Assembly: GCA_965261065.1 (NCBI GenBank)
Contig: OZ253444.1
Span: 248,001-312,000, forward strand
DNA from: JAKZVK01 sp965261065
GTDB lineage: Bacteria; Acidobacteriota; Terriglobia; Bryobacterales; UBA6623
Reading direction: 5' to 3'
Length of the DNA stretch: 64,000 nt
This document shows, one piece after another, positions 19,607 to 27,806 of the stretch. Under the pieces are notes generated by a model. It saw only the letters and a list, made by a program, of their open reading frames with translations, was not told the origin of the DNA and did not search any database. A program made the translations under genes and the position numbers. Numbering within the stretch: the first letter of the stretch is position 1; each line of letters begins with the position of its first letter.

Positions 19607-20999
19607 GACGCAAGGCCGAGGGCGCTCTGGTGGCAGAGCTCTTGAGTGATCCTGATTTACTGAGAGCCGCCGAAGCCGACGACCTTAGTTCGCATCATTC
19701 GCTTACTTCGCAACAGCAGTGGCCAAGCGCGCTAGCGCCCGAGGCCCTGTGTGGTTTGGCTGGCGATATCGTCCGCGCGATAGAGCCACACACCGAGGCA
19801 GACCCTGCGGCGCTACTTGTTCAACTCCTCGTAGGATTCGGGAGCGTTATCGGCAGGCGCGCCTACTTTCAAGTCGAGGCTGACAGGCACTACGGCAACC
19901 TTGCCTGTACCATCGTCGGCTCATCGTCGAAGTCTCGAAAGGGAACTTCTGAGAGCCATGTCAGGCGCGTGGTTGGGGCTGTCGATGAAGATTGGACTCA
20001 AGAGCGCGTTCAGAGCGGGTTAGCGAGCGGCGAAGGGCTCATCTGGGCCGTGCGAGACGCGATAGAGCAGCAGGAGGCCATCCGCGAAAACAAACGGGTG
20101 ACCGGCTACCAGACGGTACAGGTAGATCCGGGAGTGGATGACAAGCGATTGCTGGTCATGGAGCCTGAATTTGCTCGGGTACTTCAGGTGTGCGAGAGAG
20201 ACAGCAACACCCTATCGGCAACGATCCGGCAGGCATGGGATTCGGGACACCTGCGAACCCTCACGAAAAAGAATGCGGCGAAAGCGACGGGAGCGCATAT
20301 GTCCATCGTCGGACATATCACGGTCACCGAACTGCGACGCCTGCTGACCGAAACGCAATCGGCGAATGGCTTCGCGAACCGGTTCCTCTGGGTTTGTGCC
20401 CGGCGGTCAAAACTCTTGCCCGAGGGCGGCCGGATACATGAGGTGGACCTCGGCCCGCTGATTCGTGATCTCTCGGAGGCCGTGAAGTTCGCCCGTAGCA
20501 CCGATGAAGTAAAGCGCGACGAAGGGGCGCGGCTATCTGGATCAATGTCTACGAGTCGCTGAGCCGCGATATACCGGGCCTGTTGGGGGCCGTCACAAGC
20601 AGGGTCGAAGCCCAAGCGGTACGTTTGTCACTGCTCTACGCGCTCCTGGACTGCTCCGATACCATCCGGGCCGAGCACGTCAACGCGGCCCTGGCTGTAT
20701 GGTCCTACTGCGAGGCATCGGCCCGATTCATCTTTGGGGACTCGCTAGGAGACGCGGCAGCGGATGCGATCCTCTCAGCACTCCGGGAGGCTCCGACCGG
20801 CATGCCCCGGAAGGATATCAGCGACTCGGTATTCCAGCGGCACAAATCCGCCGGGGAGATCGACCGGGCGCTTGGTGTGTTGGTACAGGCGGGCCTAGCG
20901 CGGAGCGAGAGGGAGGATACCGGCGGACGCCCAGCGGAGCGCTGGTTTTCCTGTACGCCGATTGCGAACAAAGCGAACAAAGCGAACAAAGCGAATTAA
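19603..20999 (+). pseudogene. DUF3987 primase-helicase-like replication protein, frameshifted
   Basis: The first 305 or so codons match DUF3987, an ATPase/helicase-like domain of mobile-element replication proteins. A degenerate P-loop (GSSSKSRKGTS) lies near residue 106, then LLVMEPEFARVLQ, and HMSIVGHITVTELRRLL near residue 235. Near 20530 the frame breaks. A one-base shift recovers IWINVYESLSRDIPGLLGAV and continues to 20999 through RVEAQAVRLSLLYALLD and a winged-helix-like tail. The last codons encode NKANKANKAN, produced by a 9-bp tandem repeat that may be an iteron array. The gene follows the primase-like gene with an ATGA overlap. Confidence 0.7.
20964..20997 (+). repeat. Iteron-like tandem repeat of GCGAACAAA, 3.7 copies
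   Basis: Three exact copies of GCGAACAAA plus GCGAA lie at the end of the DUF3987 gene. The reverse complement of the same 9-mer recurs at 22586-22608, across the IS3 element. Position next to a replication gene and opposite orientations suggest initiator-binding repeats, but a simple microsatellite is possible. Confidence 0.6.
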
Positions 21000-21074
21000 G
21001 GGAGTGGTTAGTTTGTCCCGCCTCAGCTGGAAATGGAGACCAGCGTTCCGCCGTTAAGCTAACGGAGGGGACGC

Positions 21075-21383
21075 GTGAGAAAAGTACGGAAGCACTACAC
21101 AGCCGAAGAGAAGGTCGCCATCCTGAGACGGCATCTGCTGGACAAGGAGCCGGTCTCAACACTCTGCGACGAGCTGGCGCTGCAGCCGACGGTGTTCTAC
21201 CGCTGGCAGAAGGAGTTCTTTGAGAACGGAGCCGCCGCTTTCCAGACCAACAACCGCAGCCGTCGCCAGCCCGAACAAGAACGCATCGAGCGGCTGGAAA
21301 AGAAGATCCAGACCAAGGATGAAGTTCTGGCCGAGTTGATGGCCGAGCACGTGGCGTTAAAAAAAAGTCTTGGGGAACTTTGA
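21075..21383 (+). CDS. IS3-family transposase OrfA
   Basis: This 102-residue protein has an N-terminal helix-turn-helix (YTAEEKVAILRRHLLDKEPVSTLCDELAL) and a C-terminal leucine-zipper-like coiled coil (RIERLEKKIQTKDEVLAELMAEHVAL). It binds the element ends and regulates OrfAB. At its end TTA AAA AAA AGT offers a -1 slip into OrfB, the usual IS3 route to the active fused transposase. Confidence 0.85.
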   Translation: MRKVRKHYTAEEKVAILRRHLLDKEPVSTLCDELALQPTVFYRWQKEFFENGAAAFQTNNRSRRQPEQERIERLEKKIQTKDEVLAELMAEHVALKKSLGEL

Positions 21384-22339
21384 CCGGGGTCTGGACGCCG
21401 CACGACGTGCGGGACCAGATCGTGGATTTCGTCCGACGCTGGTCGGAAAAGACCGAGATCGGCGCCGGACGCTTCATCCACTGGCTCTCGATTGCGCCCA
21501 GCAAGTTCTACTCCTGGCGCCGACACTACGGCTCTCTCAACGAGCACAACGGTTGGGTTCCCCGAGATTTCTGGCTCGAAGAGTGGGAGAAACAGGCCAT
21601 CGTCGATTTTTATCGCCAGCATCCGCTGGAAGGCTACCGGCGGTTGACGTTCATGATGCTCGACGCCGACATCGTGGCGGTCAGCGCGTCGAGCGTCTGG
21701 CGGGTGTTGAGCCGGGCAGGTCTGCTGCGCAAGTGGAACGGCAAAACGTCGCTGAAAGGGACGGGCTTCCAACAGCCGCTAGAGCCGCATCAACATTGGC
21801 ATATCGACGTTTCCTACATCAACATCTCGGGTACGTTCTACTACCTCTGCAGCGTGCTGGACGGCTACAGCCGCGCGATCGTGCATTAGGACTTGCGCGA
21901 AGCGATGAGGGAAGCCGATGTCGAGATCATTCTCGAAGCCGCCAAGGAGAAATACCCGGACACCAAACCGCGCATCATCTCCGACAACGGGCCGCAGTTC
22001 ATCGCCAAGGACTTCAAGGAATTCATCCGTATCTCGGGGATGACGCACGTGAGAACGTCGCCCTATTATCCACAGTCGAACGGCAAGTTGGAACGTTGGC
22101 ACAAATCGTTGAAGAGCGAATGTATTCGGCCGGGCGTGCCGCTGACGTCGGAGGATGCGCGGCGGTTGATCCAGCGCTATGTCGAGCACTACAACACGGT
22201 GCGGCTGCACAGCGCGATCGGGTTCGTGACGCCGGCGGACCTGCTGGCAGGACGAAGGGACGAGATCCACGCCGAGCGGGACCGCAAGCTGGAGCAGGCT
22301 CGACAGCAACGTCAGCTGCGGCGTCGCCAGGTGGCTTGA
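21359..22339 (+). pseudogene. IS3-family transposase OrfB with internal amber codon
   Basis: In the -1 frame after the A8 run the protein reads through the rve core: HIDVSYINISGTFYY gives the first D, ISDNGPQF the second and SNGKLERWHKSLK the catalytic E. A TAG at 21887-21889 interrupts IVH-DLREAMREADVE, where related transposases carry tryptophan, so a single TGG to TAG change is likely. An ATG shortly after the stop could only give a truncated protein lacking the first catalytic residue. Confidence 0.75.
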
Positions 22340-22626
22340 CTGCGGGAGTTACAATGGCGTTGCCGGGTGAAACGGAAGCGGGCTCTGCTGGGAAGCAACC
22401 CTGCCGAGGGATAGCCCGGCGGGCTCATCGAGACGATCATCCCGGGCGCGGGAACGAGCTTCTCGCGCCCACTCTCAACCCCATCGGATCGATAGACCCG
22501 GATGCCTTGAAAATCCCCGCCCGCAGGGCGGCATCTACACTACCGCGGAGCGCTCGCTCTCCCGTTCCGGCTGAACCGGCACAAGTTCGCTTTGTTCGCT
22601 TTGTTCGCAGGTCGAGAGAACGAAAA
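22340..22626. other. Tail of IS3 and inter-gene stretch with hairpin
   Basis: No gene. The first part is presumably the right end of the IS3 element. A hairpin lies at 22501-22535 (arms GATGCC and GGCATC, with an inner CCGCCC/GGGCGG stem). Next come the inverted iteron-like repeats and the start region of the next small gene. Confidence 0.4.
22586..22608 (-). repeat. Inverted iteron-like repeats (TTTGTTCGC)
   Basis: TTCGC followed by two TTTGTTCGC units is the reverse complement of the 9-mer array at 20964-20997. The two arrays face each other across the IS3 insertion and would have been much closer before it. Confidence 0.6.
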
Positions 22627-22986
22627 ATGGCTGACTATCTCGACATCGCAAGGCGCACCTTGCAGGATCTGAGGGCGAAGGGTCTTTACCCTCCGCCGGC
22701 ACCCGCGCCCGTACCGGACCCCGAAGCGGCCCTGAGCTTGGTCCGCAAGGGGCAGGCTGTGTGCCTCGCGTCGGACCTCCTGGGGGAGCGAGTCTGGATT
22801 GTCGCCGATCAAGAAGACGCGGACGTTCTTCAGAGTCAGGAACCGGGTGCACCGTGCTACGACCTGGCCGAAGTCGAGATCCTGGCGGCACTCCAAGACC
22901 GGGAGATAGTGCGGCAGGTCCACGAGTTCAAGCGGGCGTTCCCCGGAGGCAGGTTCAGTCGAAGCGGGGGTCGCGGAGAGGCGTAG
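22627..22986 (+). CDS. Small conserved island protein of unknown function
   Basis: This 119-residue product begins at the ATG at 22627, 18 bases after the iteron-like repeats. It has an N-terminal helix (DYLDIARRTLQDLRA), a proline-rich linker (YPPPAPAPVPDPE), and a compact C-terminal part with strands (WIVADQEDADVL) and a basic helical end (VRQVHEFKRAFPGG). There is no known catalytic motif. It is the first of three closely spaced small genes (22627-23789) that appear to form a conserved block after the replication gene. Confidence 0.55.
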   Translation: MADYLDIARRTLQDLRAKGLYPPPAPAPVPDPEAALSLVRKGQAVCLASDLLGERVWIVADQEDADVLQSQEPGAPCYDLAEVEILAALQDREIVRQVHEFKRAFPGGRFSRSGGRGEA

Positions 22987-22990
22987 GAGA

Positions 22991-23287
22991 ATGGCGTTCC
23001 CACGAAACGGCTACTACTACTACCGATCGCGGCGGGAAGCTGGCCGGGTTGTGACTGACTATCTGGGTAGCGGAGTGTTTGGCCAACTCGCTGCCGAGCT
23101 TGACGAGACCGAGCAAGCGGAACGGAGCGAAGAGCTCCGTCGATGCCAGCAACAAGTCGAGTTCGACGGCCGCGAGGACAAGAACGTCCTTGTTGTGACC
23201 GACGCAATCAGGTCACTTACACACGCGGTTCTGCTTTGCAGCGGTCACCACACTCATAAAGGCCAGTGGAGGAAGCGACGTGAGTGA
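22991..23287 (+). CDS. Small conserved island protein (YYYYRSRR type)
   Basis: This 98-residue protein starts with the signature MAFPRNGYYYYRSRREAGRVVTDYLG, a basic aromatic N-terminus followed by a helix rich in glutamate and a C-terminal stretch ending HHTHKGQWRKRRE. I know similar short proteins from many environmental genomes but no function for them. It begins 5 bp after the previous gene and overlaps the next by eight bases, consistent with translational coupling. Confidence 0.6.
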   Translation: MAFPRNGYYYYRSRREAGRVVTDYLGSGVFGQLAAELDETEQAERSEELRRCQQQVEFDGREDKNVLVVTDAIRSLTHAVLLCSGHHTHKGQWRKRRE

Positions 23288-23789
23288 TCCCAAGCCGGTT
23301 GAGATCGTCATGCCGCCAGAATTGGCGGAGTTCGGCGAGCTTGTACGCAAGACCGAGAGGTCGGACCCGAAGGCGGAGGACGTTCAGGCCCTGCGCGGAT
23401 ACTTGGAGGAGCATCCGGAGGTTTAGCGTGTTTTCGGGGATATGGCCGAATTCGCCTACAAGCGGTTGGTTGACGTCTCGGCTGGAGATCAAGTTGCCCT
23501 CCGCGAATCGCTGAACGTGGGCAGACTGGCAATGCGGCAAGACTTGGGCTACGAGGAAGCCTCGGCCTTGGACCGGCTACTCATCGACCAAGTCGTGCTC
23601 TGTTGGCTGCGGCTCCACTATGTCGAGTTCCACCACACCGCCATATCAAACCGGGACCACTGGGAGAGAAAGCTCTCCGCCACGCAGAGGCGCTACCTGC
23701 GTGCCTGCGAGACGCTGGCACGAGTACGCAGACTGCACCTCCCCAGCATGCAGATCAACATCGGCGAGAAGCAACTCAACGTCGCATAG
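23280..23789 (+). pseudogene. Conserved helical island protein interrupted by an amber codon
   Basis: From a GTG overlapping the previous gene the frame reads VSDPKPVEIVMPPELAEFGELVRK through LRGYLEEHPEV, then TAG at 23425-23427, then RVFGDMAEFAYKRLVDVSAG and LLIDQVVLCWLRLHYVEFHH to RRYLRACETLARVRRLHLPS and INIGEKQLNVA at 23789. The stop replaces a residue that I expect to be tryptophan from the family pattern, so TGG to TAG is likely. An ATG at 23442 could still express the larger C-terminal part. Function unknown. Confidence 0.6.
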
Positions 23790-24178
23790 CCTTCCGGACG
23801 CCTGCGGGAACCTACCGCCAGGAACACCAACCTCCCTGAGCGCTGCTCCAAGTGCGGTCAGCGCGGGGAGGGTATCGTCATGCGGCACTGGAATCGGTGC
23901 ATGTAGGAGCCTTGGGTCCACCGAGGTCTTGAGAACGCCTTCAGCGGCTCCTCTGGGCTTATTTTTTTGGGCGATCTACCCCCAGAACCCTGCCAGGGAC
24001 CACATCAGCTGCTCCGGCGCGAGGTGTCGTCTTTCGCCTAAAGATTGCGACACCCTACCAGAGTGCGCGAAAGTCGCATAGGATCTCTCCTGAACACGAG
24101 AAACCACGAGTGGCCCACCAAAGGTGCTGCTGCGTCCACTCACCTGCGGGCCCCGAAGGCGACCGCCAGGTGCAAGGG
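23790..24178. other. Non-coding stretch of about 390 bp in island
   Basis: No convincing gene on either strand. A T7 run lies near 23962 after a weak GC-rich dyad and could end the small-gene transcript. It faces the membrane-protein gene on the other strand. Confidence 0.35.
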
Positions 24179-25072
24179 TTAGGCAGCGGCGCCGCTCGTT
24201 AGCGAGCTTCTGTGGTACGCATACGCCAGCGAGAACAGGGTCGCGCAGAAGCGAGAGTAAGCTCGATGTGTGATGAAAATGCACAGGAAAAAGAGGACCC
24301 CGATGACGAACTGGGGAAGCAGAATCAATGGGTCAAACGACCTGGCCGACGGGGGCGGGGAAGCCAACGAGACCCAGATCGAGATCGAGACCTGAGATCC
24401 CAGAACGAGGAGTGATGCGGAAACGGCGCGACTTGTGCGACACAGGCGCAGCTGATCAGCCAACCAATCTAAGCTTGACGCGCCAGAAGACACGAGAACG
24501 TACGCCATAAGGAGAGTTTCTAGGCGGTGATAGGAACCTAGAGCGCGATCGGAACCTAGAGCGTCGATTTGGCGGCGGGTGCGGCTCAGTTCCGCGAACC
24601 AGGTCCGCCAGAGATCGAGTCTCCAAAAGCGCACAACTAGCGCGAAGTAAGAACGGACGTAACGACGGACGAGCTCGGCCACCGTGACGGACATAGATTG
24701 GATCCGCTCGTAGTCGACTCGGCTCTGATCACCGGTCGTTTCGACGAACTTGGCGAACCAGCCTGTGTTCACGTCGAGTTCCTTCTTGAATATGCCTGCC
24801 TCCCAGACCGCGATCACCGAGCCAATAAGATCGAGCAACAGGCCAATGAAGAAGATGCTTACTAGGGCGAGAGCTACTAGGAGACTACTGAAGGCTGGAT
24901 GCGCTGCCTTAGGCAGCGCATGATCAAGGCGAGCCGGAAGAACCGCGACTATCGAACTGAACAGATCCCCGGCGATCTCGGGGAAGAACCACGCAAACAC
25001 GCACACCTGCCCGAAGACGAAGAAGCCTCCGGTCAGCCCGTACTCTGCGAATCGCGATCCTAAGCCGATCAT
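24179..25072 (-). CDS. Multi-pass membrane protein of unknown function
   Basis: This 297-residue protein has about four predicted membrane helices. One pair lies near the N-terminus (LTGGFFVFGQVCVFAWFF; LLVALALVSIFFIGLLLD) and another near the C-terminus (SASLLVLGSQVSISIWV; LPQFVIGVLFFLCIFI). A basic, arginine-rich cytoplasmic middle (RRYVRSYFALVVRFWRLD to RRQIDALG) separates them. No domain is recognised. It is divergent from the other membrane-anchored gene at 25291, and the two may be one cargo unit. Its base composition is slightly more AT-rich than flanking chromosomal genes. A defence or phage-interaction role is only a guess from context. Confidence 0.55.
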   Translation of the reverse strand: MIGLGSRFAEYGLTGGFFVFGQVCVFAWFFPEIAGDLFSSIVAVLPARLDHALPKAAHPAFSSLLVALALVSIFFIGLLLDLIGSVIAVWEAGIFKKELDVNTGWFAKFVETTGDQSRVDYERIQSMSVTVAELVRRYVRSYFALVVRFWRLDLWRTWFAELSRTRRQIDALGSDRALGSYHRLETLLMAYVLVSSGASSLDWLADQLRLCRTSRAVSASLLVLGSQVSISIWVSLASPPPSARSFDPLILLPQFVIGVLFFLCIFITHRAYSRFCATLFSLAYAYHRSSLTSGAAA

Positions 25073-25290
25073 TGCGCGCCAGAGGATAGACTGATGAGCG
25101 GCTGCCTAATTCCTGTCTATAATGCCGACCTGCAAAAAAGCCTGCCTGGGCAGGATGATATCAAACCCACAGCAATACTGAAACTGCGAGACGGCCGTAC
25201 CGTGTCGCCTTCCCCCCTTAATCGCGACGCTTCCAAAAACCAAGATCTACGAGCCGACTTTCAGATGAGCCCTTCCACTACACTCGATTC

Positions 25291-25890
25291 ATGCCCGATC
25301 TCCTGCCGCACCTGTTCTCGGCGCTAGCTCTTTTGCTGTCGATGATCACCGCCTGGTTCACTCTTTTTCGTCGGGGCACCCTACGAATGGTACGGCCGCC
25401 GCTGATCGGATTCCTGCACGACCTCCCAGGGGGAGAGCCAAAGCTGTTTCTCCGAGCGCTCCTATATGCGACGGGCAGGCGCGGACAGATCGTTGAAAGC
25501 ATGTACGTGAGGATTCGGCGTGGTGAATCCACCCAGATCTTCAGTGTCTGGTCTTACGGGGAAACCGGATTGTTGAAGGTTGGCAGCGGTCTTCATGTGG
25601 GTGAGGAAGGCGTCGCCCACAACCATCACTTTTTGCCGCCCAAGGACGGAACAGTCTTTCAGTTCCTCCCAGGTGAATATGGCATCGACATATATGCCAC
25701 GTTGGTGAACCAACGCACGCCCCTGCTCCTCTCGACTCTCACGCTCGCGCGCTCCCAGGAGCAGGCGAGCGAACTCGATGCTCAAGAGAAGGCCAGTGTG
25801 CTGTACCAGTGGGGATCCGACTCCCAGCGTTATCACGCTCACCTCGACACCGTGCGTTACACCGACGCGACGTCGGTTAGCTTCGGATGA
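25291..25890 (+). CDS. Membrane-anchored protein with extracytoplasmic beta domain, unknown function
   Basis: This 199-residue protein has one N-terminal membrane helix (LLPHLFSALALLLSMITAWFTLF), a short basic stretch, and a strand-rich domain with conserved-looking patches: GGEPKLFLRALLYATGRRG, VRIRRGESTQIFSVWSYGE, GLHVGEEGVAHNHHF and FLPGEYGIDIYA. I have seen this pattern in scattered bacteria but know no function. The divergent partner at 24179-25072 is also a membrane protein, separated by a 218-bp region that presumably holds both promoters. Confidence 0.55.
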   Translation: MPDLLPHLFSALALLLSMITAWFTLFRRGTLRMVRPPLIGFLHDLPGGEPKLFLRALLYATGRRGQIVESMYVRIRRGESTQIFSVWSYGETGLLKVGSGLHVGEEGVAHNHHFLPPKDGTVFQFLPGEYGIDIYATLVNQRTPLLLSTLTLARSQEQASELDAQEKASVLYQWGSDSQRYHAHLDTVRYTDATSVSFG

Positions 25891-26045
25891 GATCAGGCTA
25901 GACGAAAGGCGAGCCCAGCTTGACTCTTTTCCCCCTCCTGCTACGCTTCCCCTGCCTGCCCGTCACCGCTAGCTGACACACCACTTCCCTTCCCCAGCCT
26001 GTCTCAACGGTAGGCCCTCACCCACAACTCATTCAGGAGGACCGT

Positions 26046-26249
26046 ATGCAACTGCTTACGCAGGAGCTGCGCCGGCGTCTGCCGCCGTTGTACAGCCAGG
26101 AGAACACCAAGGACCCCCTCGCCCTCCTAGCTCTCGGGGGTTGGCGGACGGCCAAACCTCAAGTCCGTCTGCTGCGGATGACACGCCGAGCCTGCGGTCC
26201 GCTTCTCAAGAGGGGCAGTGAGCAAGCTCAGATCCGGTTGACAAAATAA
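26046..26249 (+). pseudogene. DUF2958 remnant (N-terminus only)
   Basis: A clear ribosome site (CAGGAGGA) precedes MQLLTQELRRRLPPLYSQENTKDP, the typical first 24 residues of DUF2958 proteins of plasmids and islands. The expected continuation, the strand with FFTP and the WTWYATEG motif, is missing. The frame instead continues through unrelated sequence (LALLALGGWRTAKPQ). A deletion or frameshift has removed most of the gene. Confidence 0.5.
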
Positions 26250-26272
26250 CTGAAACAGTTTAGGATATAGAT

Positions 26273-26500
26273 ATGACTCAGGCCGAGATTCACCAGTTCA
26301 CCAGTTGGCTCGGCAAGCGCTCCTACAAGGCGCGCGTCAAGCGGTTGGGCCTGGAGAGAATTCAGGAGATCGCCCGCGAGAACGGCAAGAAGGGCGGGCG
26401 ACCGAAGGGCAGCGGGAAACCGTCTGGTCAGGAGGCTTCCTCGCGGTCGAAGGTTCGTCCCCGAGGGCTTCGGACATCAGAACAAGGAGGTAAGACATGA
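26273..26500 (+). CDS. Small basic protein upstream of integrase, AT-hook-like motif
   Basis: This 75-residue product has an N-terminal helical region (IHQFTSWLGKRSYKARVKRLGLERIQEIARENG) followed by GKKGGRPKGSGKPSG, which resembles an AT-hook. It is strongly basic and probably binds DNA. It overlaps the integrase start by four bases (ATGA), so it may be a directionality or regulatory factor for recombination. This is an inference from position and charge only. Confidence 0.6.
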   Translation: MTQAEIHQFTSWLGKRSYKARVKRLGLERIQEIARENGKKGGRPKGSGKPSGQEASSRSKVRPRGLRTSEQGGKT

Positions 26501-27639
26501 ACGACACCAACGAAGGTGTCAGACCCCGTCCTGTGCAGCGGGACCGCGACGGCCTGCACAAGCGCCGGGGGATCTGGCACTACAAGCTGAAGATCGACGG
26601 CCGGTGGCGGGAGTGCTCCGCGAAGACCAAGGACTACCGGGAGGCGAAGCGAATCCGCCAGCAGGCTCTACAAGCTCAGGACGAGGGGCGGCTGCCCTCG
26701 GACGCAGCAAGGACGAAGCTGTCACAGGCGATTCCGCCCTGGTTGGAAGAACGCAGGCGACTCAGGGCTCCCAACACGTGGAAGGTGGAACGGCATCTTG
26801 TGAAGCCGATTCTGAAAGCCTTCGCCGACAAGCGGCTGTGCGACATCACGTCTGATGATGTCCGTGGCTACCAGGTCAAGCGTGTGGAACAGGTGAGCGC
26901 CAAGACAGTCAATCGCGAGATGCGGATTGTGCGGGCGGTTCTCCATCAGCACAAGTTGTGGGGACGCCTCGCAGACGACTACCGACCGTTGCCTGAGCAG
27001 AGCCGGGGGCCTGGTCGCGCGCTGACGGGCGAACAGGAGCGGCGGCTGTTTGAGAAGGCAGCGAGTCGCCCAGGTTGGCAAGCGGCGTACTACGCGAGCT
27101 TGCTGGCAGCGAACACCACTGCTCGTGGCTGCGAGTTGCGCGGTCTCCGTCTAGAAGATGCGGACCTGATCGAGGGGGTTATTCGCGTTCAACGCAGTAG
27201 CACGAAGACAGACGCGGGTTGCCGTGTCATCCCGCTCAACGGAACCGCACGGTGGGCGGTTGCCCGGCTGCTGGAACGGGCTGAGGTTCTCCGTGCGACC
27301 GAGCCCGAGCACTACCTCTTCCCCTCATGCGAGCGTCCCTCCATCGACCCTAGCCGCCCGCAGACCACTTGGCGGACGGCTTGGCGCAACCTGACGAGGG
27401 AAGCGGGTCTGAAGGGGCTGCGGTTCCACGACCTTCGACACCACGGCATTACGAAGCTCGCCGAAGCCGGTGTGCCTGACCAGACGCTCATGGCGATTGC
27501 GGGCCACGTCAGCCGCGAGATACTAGAGCACTACAGCCACATCCGCCAGCAAGCCAAGCGAGAGGCTGTGGAAGCGATTGACTCCTACCGGCCTGCTGAG
27601 TCGATTGCCGACGACGGTGCCGCTGGTACCGTGAATTGA
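26497..27639 (+). CDS. int: Tyrosine recombinase (island integrase)
   Basis: This 380-residue protein has an N-terminal arm-binding part, a SAM-like core-binding domain (residues 75-160) and a catalytic domain. All catalytic residues are visible: Arg210 in TTARGCELRGL, Lys237 in SSTKTD, His311 and Arg314 in HDLRHHG, His337 in GHVS and the nucleophile Tyr346 in EHYSH. The reading frame is intact. It lies 168 bp from the right attachment site and reads toward it. Between the gene and attR are the paired ATGTCCACA repeats. It presumably catalysed insertion into tRNA-Pro. Confidence 0.93.
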   Translation: MNDTNEGVRPRPVQRDRDGLHKRRGIWHYKLKIDGRWRECSAKTKDYREAKRIRQQALQAQDEGRLPSDAARTKLSQAIPPWLEERRRLRAPNTWKVERHLVKPILKAFADKRLCDITSDDVRGYQVKRVEQVSAKTVNREMRIVRAVLHQHKLWGRLADDYRPLPEQSRGPGRALTGEQERRLFEKAASRPGWQAAYYASLLAANTTARGCELRGLRLEDADLIEGVIRVQRSSTKTDAGCRVIPLNGTARWAVARLLERAEVLRATEPEHYLFPSCERPSIDPSRPQTTWRTAWRNLTREAGLKGLRFHDLRHHGITKLAEAGVPDQTLMAIAGHVSREILEHYSHIRQQAKREAVEAIDSYRPAESIADDGAAGTVN

Positions 27640-27641
27640 CG

Positions 27642-27663
27642 GATGTCCACATGAATGTCCACA
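27642..27663 (+). repeat. Right paired direct repeats, candidate integrase arm sites
   Basis: GATGTCCACA at 27642-27651 and AATGTCCACA at 27654-27663 have the same 12-bp period and orientation as the pair next to attL. Together the four copies make an integrase or excisionase binding role plausible. Confidence 0.55.
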
Positions 27664-27806
27664 CGGAAGGGCCAAGTTGACCGAGAGTCACCAAATGATA
27701 CGGAGCGACATGGCGAAACGGAAACCCCTTAAAAACGGGCCGATCGCCCCTGTATCCGGGCACTTCGTACCTCTTGGTACCGCTCTGTCACACTGGGTTC
27801 CGATAA

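Larger units (their letters stand above)
21010..22480. mobile_element. IS3-family element inside the island, boundaries approximate
   Basis: OrfA and OrfB have the IS3 layout with an A8 slippage site at 21359-21366. I could not pair terminal inverted repeats with confidence. The limits are set by the loss of transposase-like sequence and by island sequence resuming near 22580. OrfB has an in-frame amber codon, so the copy is probably dead. Confidence 0.6.

Noticed and set aside
19090..20540. Programmed ribosomal frameshifting in the primase-like and DUF3987 genes
   Set aside because: No slippery heptamer or downstream structure is evident at either break, unlike the A-runs in the two IS3 elements. 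Mutation or sequencing error is simpler.
20964..22608. CRISPR array from the 9-bp repeats
   Set aside because: The repeats are directly adjacent with no spacers and far too short. No cas gene lies in the window.
21887..23427. Amber codon reassignment in the island
   Set aside because: Only two in-frame TAG codons look read-through, both explained by single TGG to TAG mutations. Neighbouring genes also carry frameshifts, which recoding cannot explain. No suppressor tRNA was seen.
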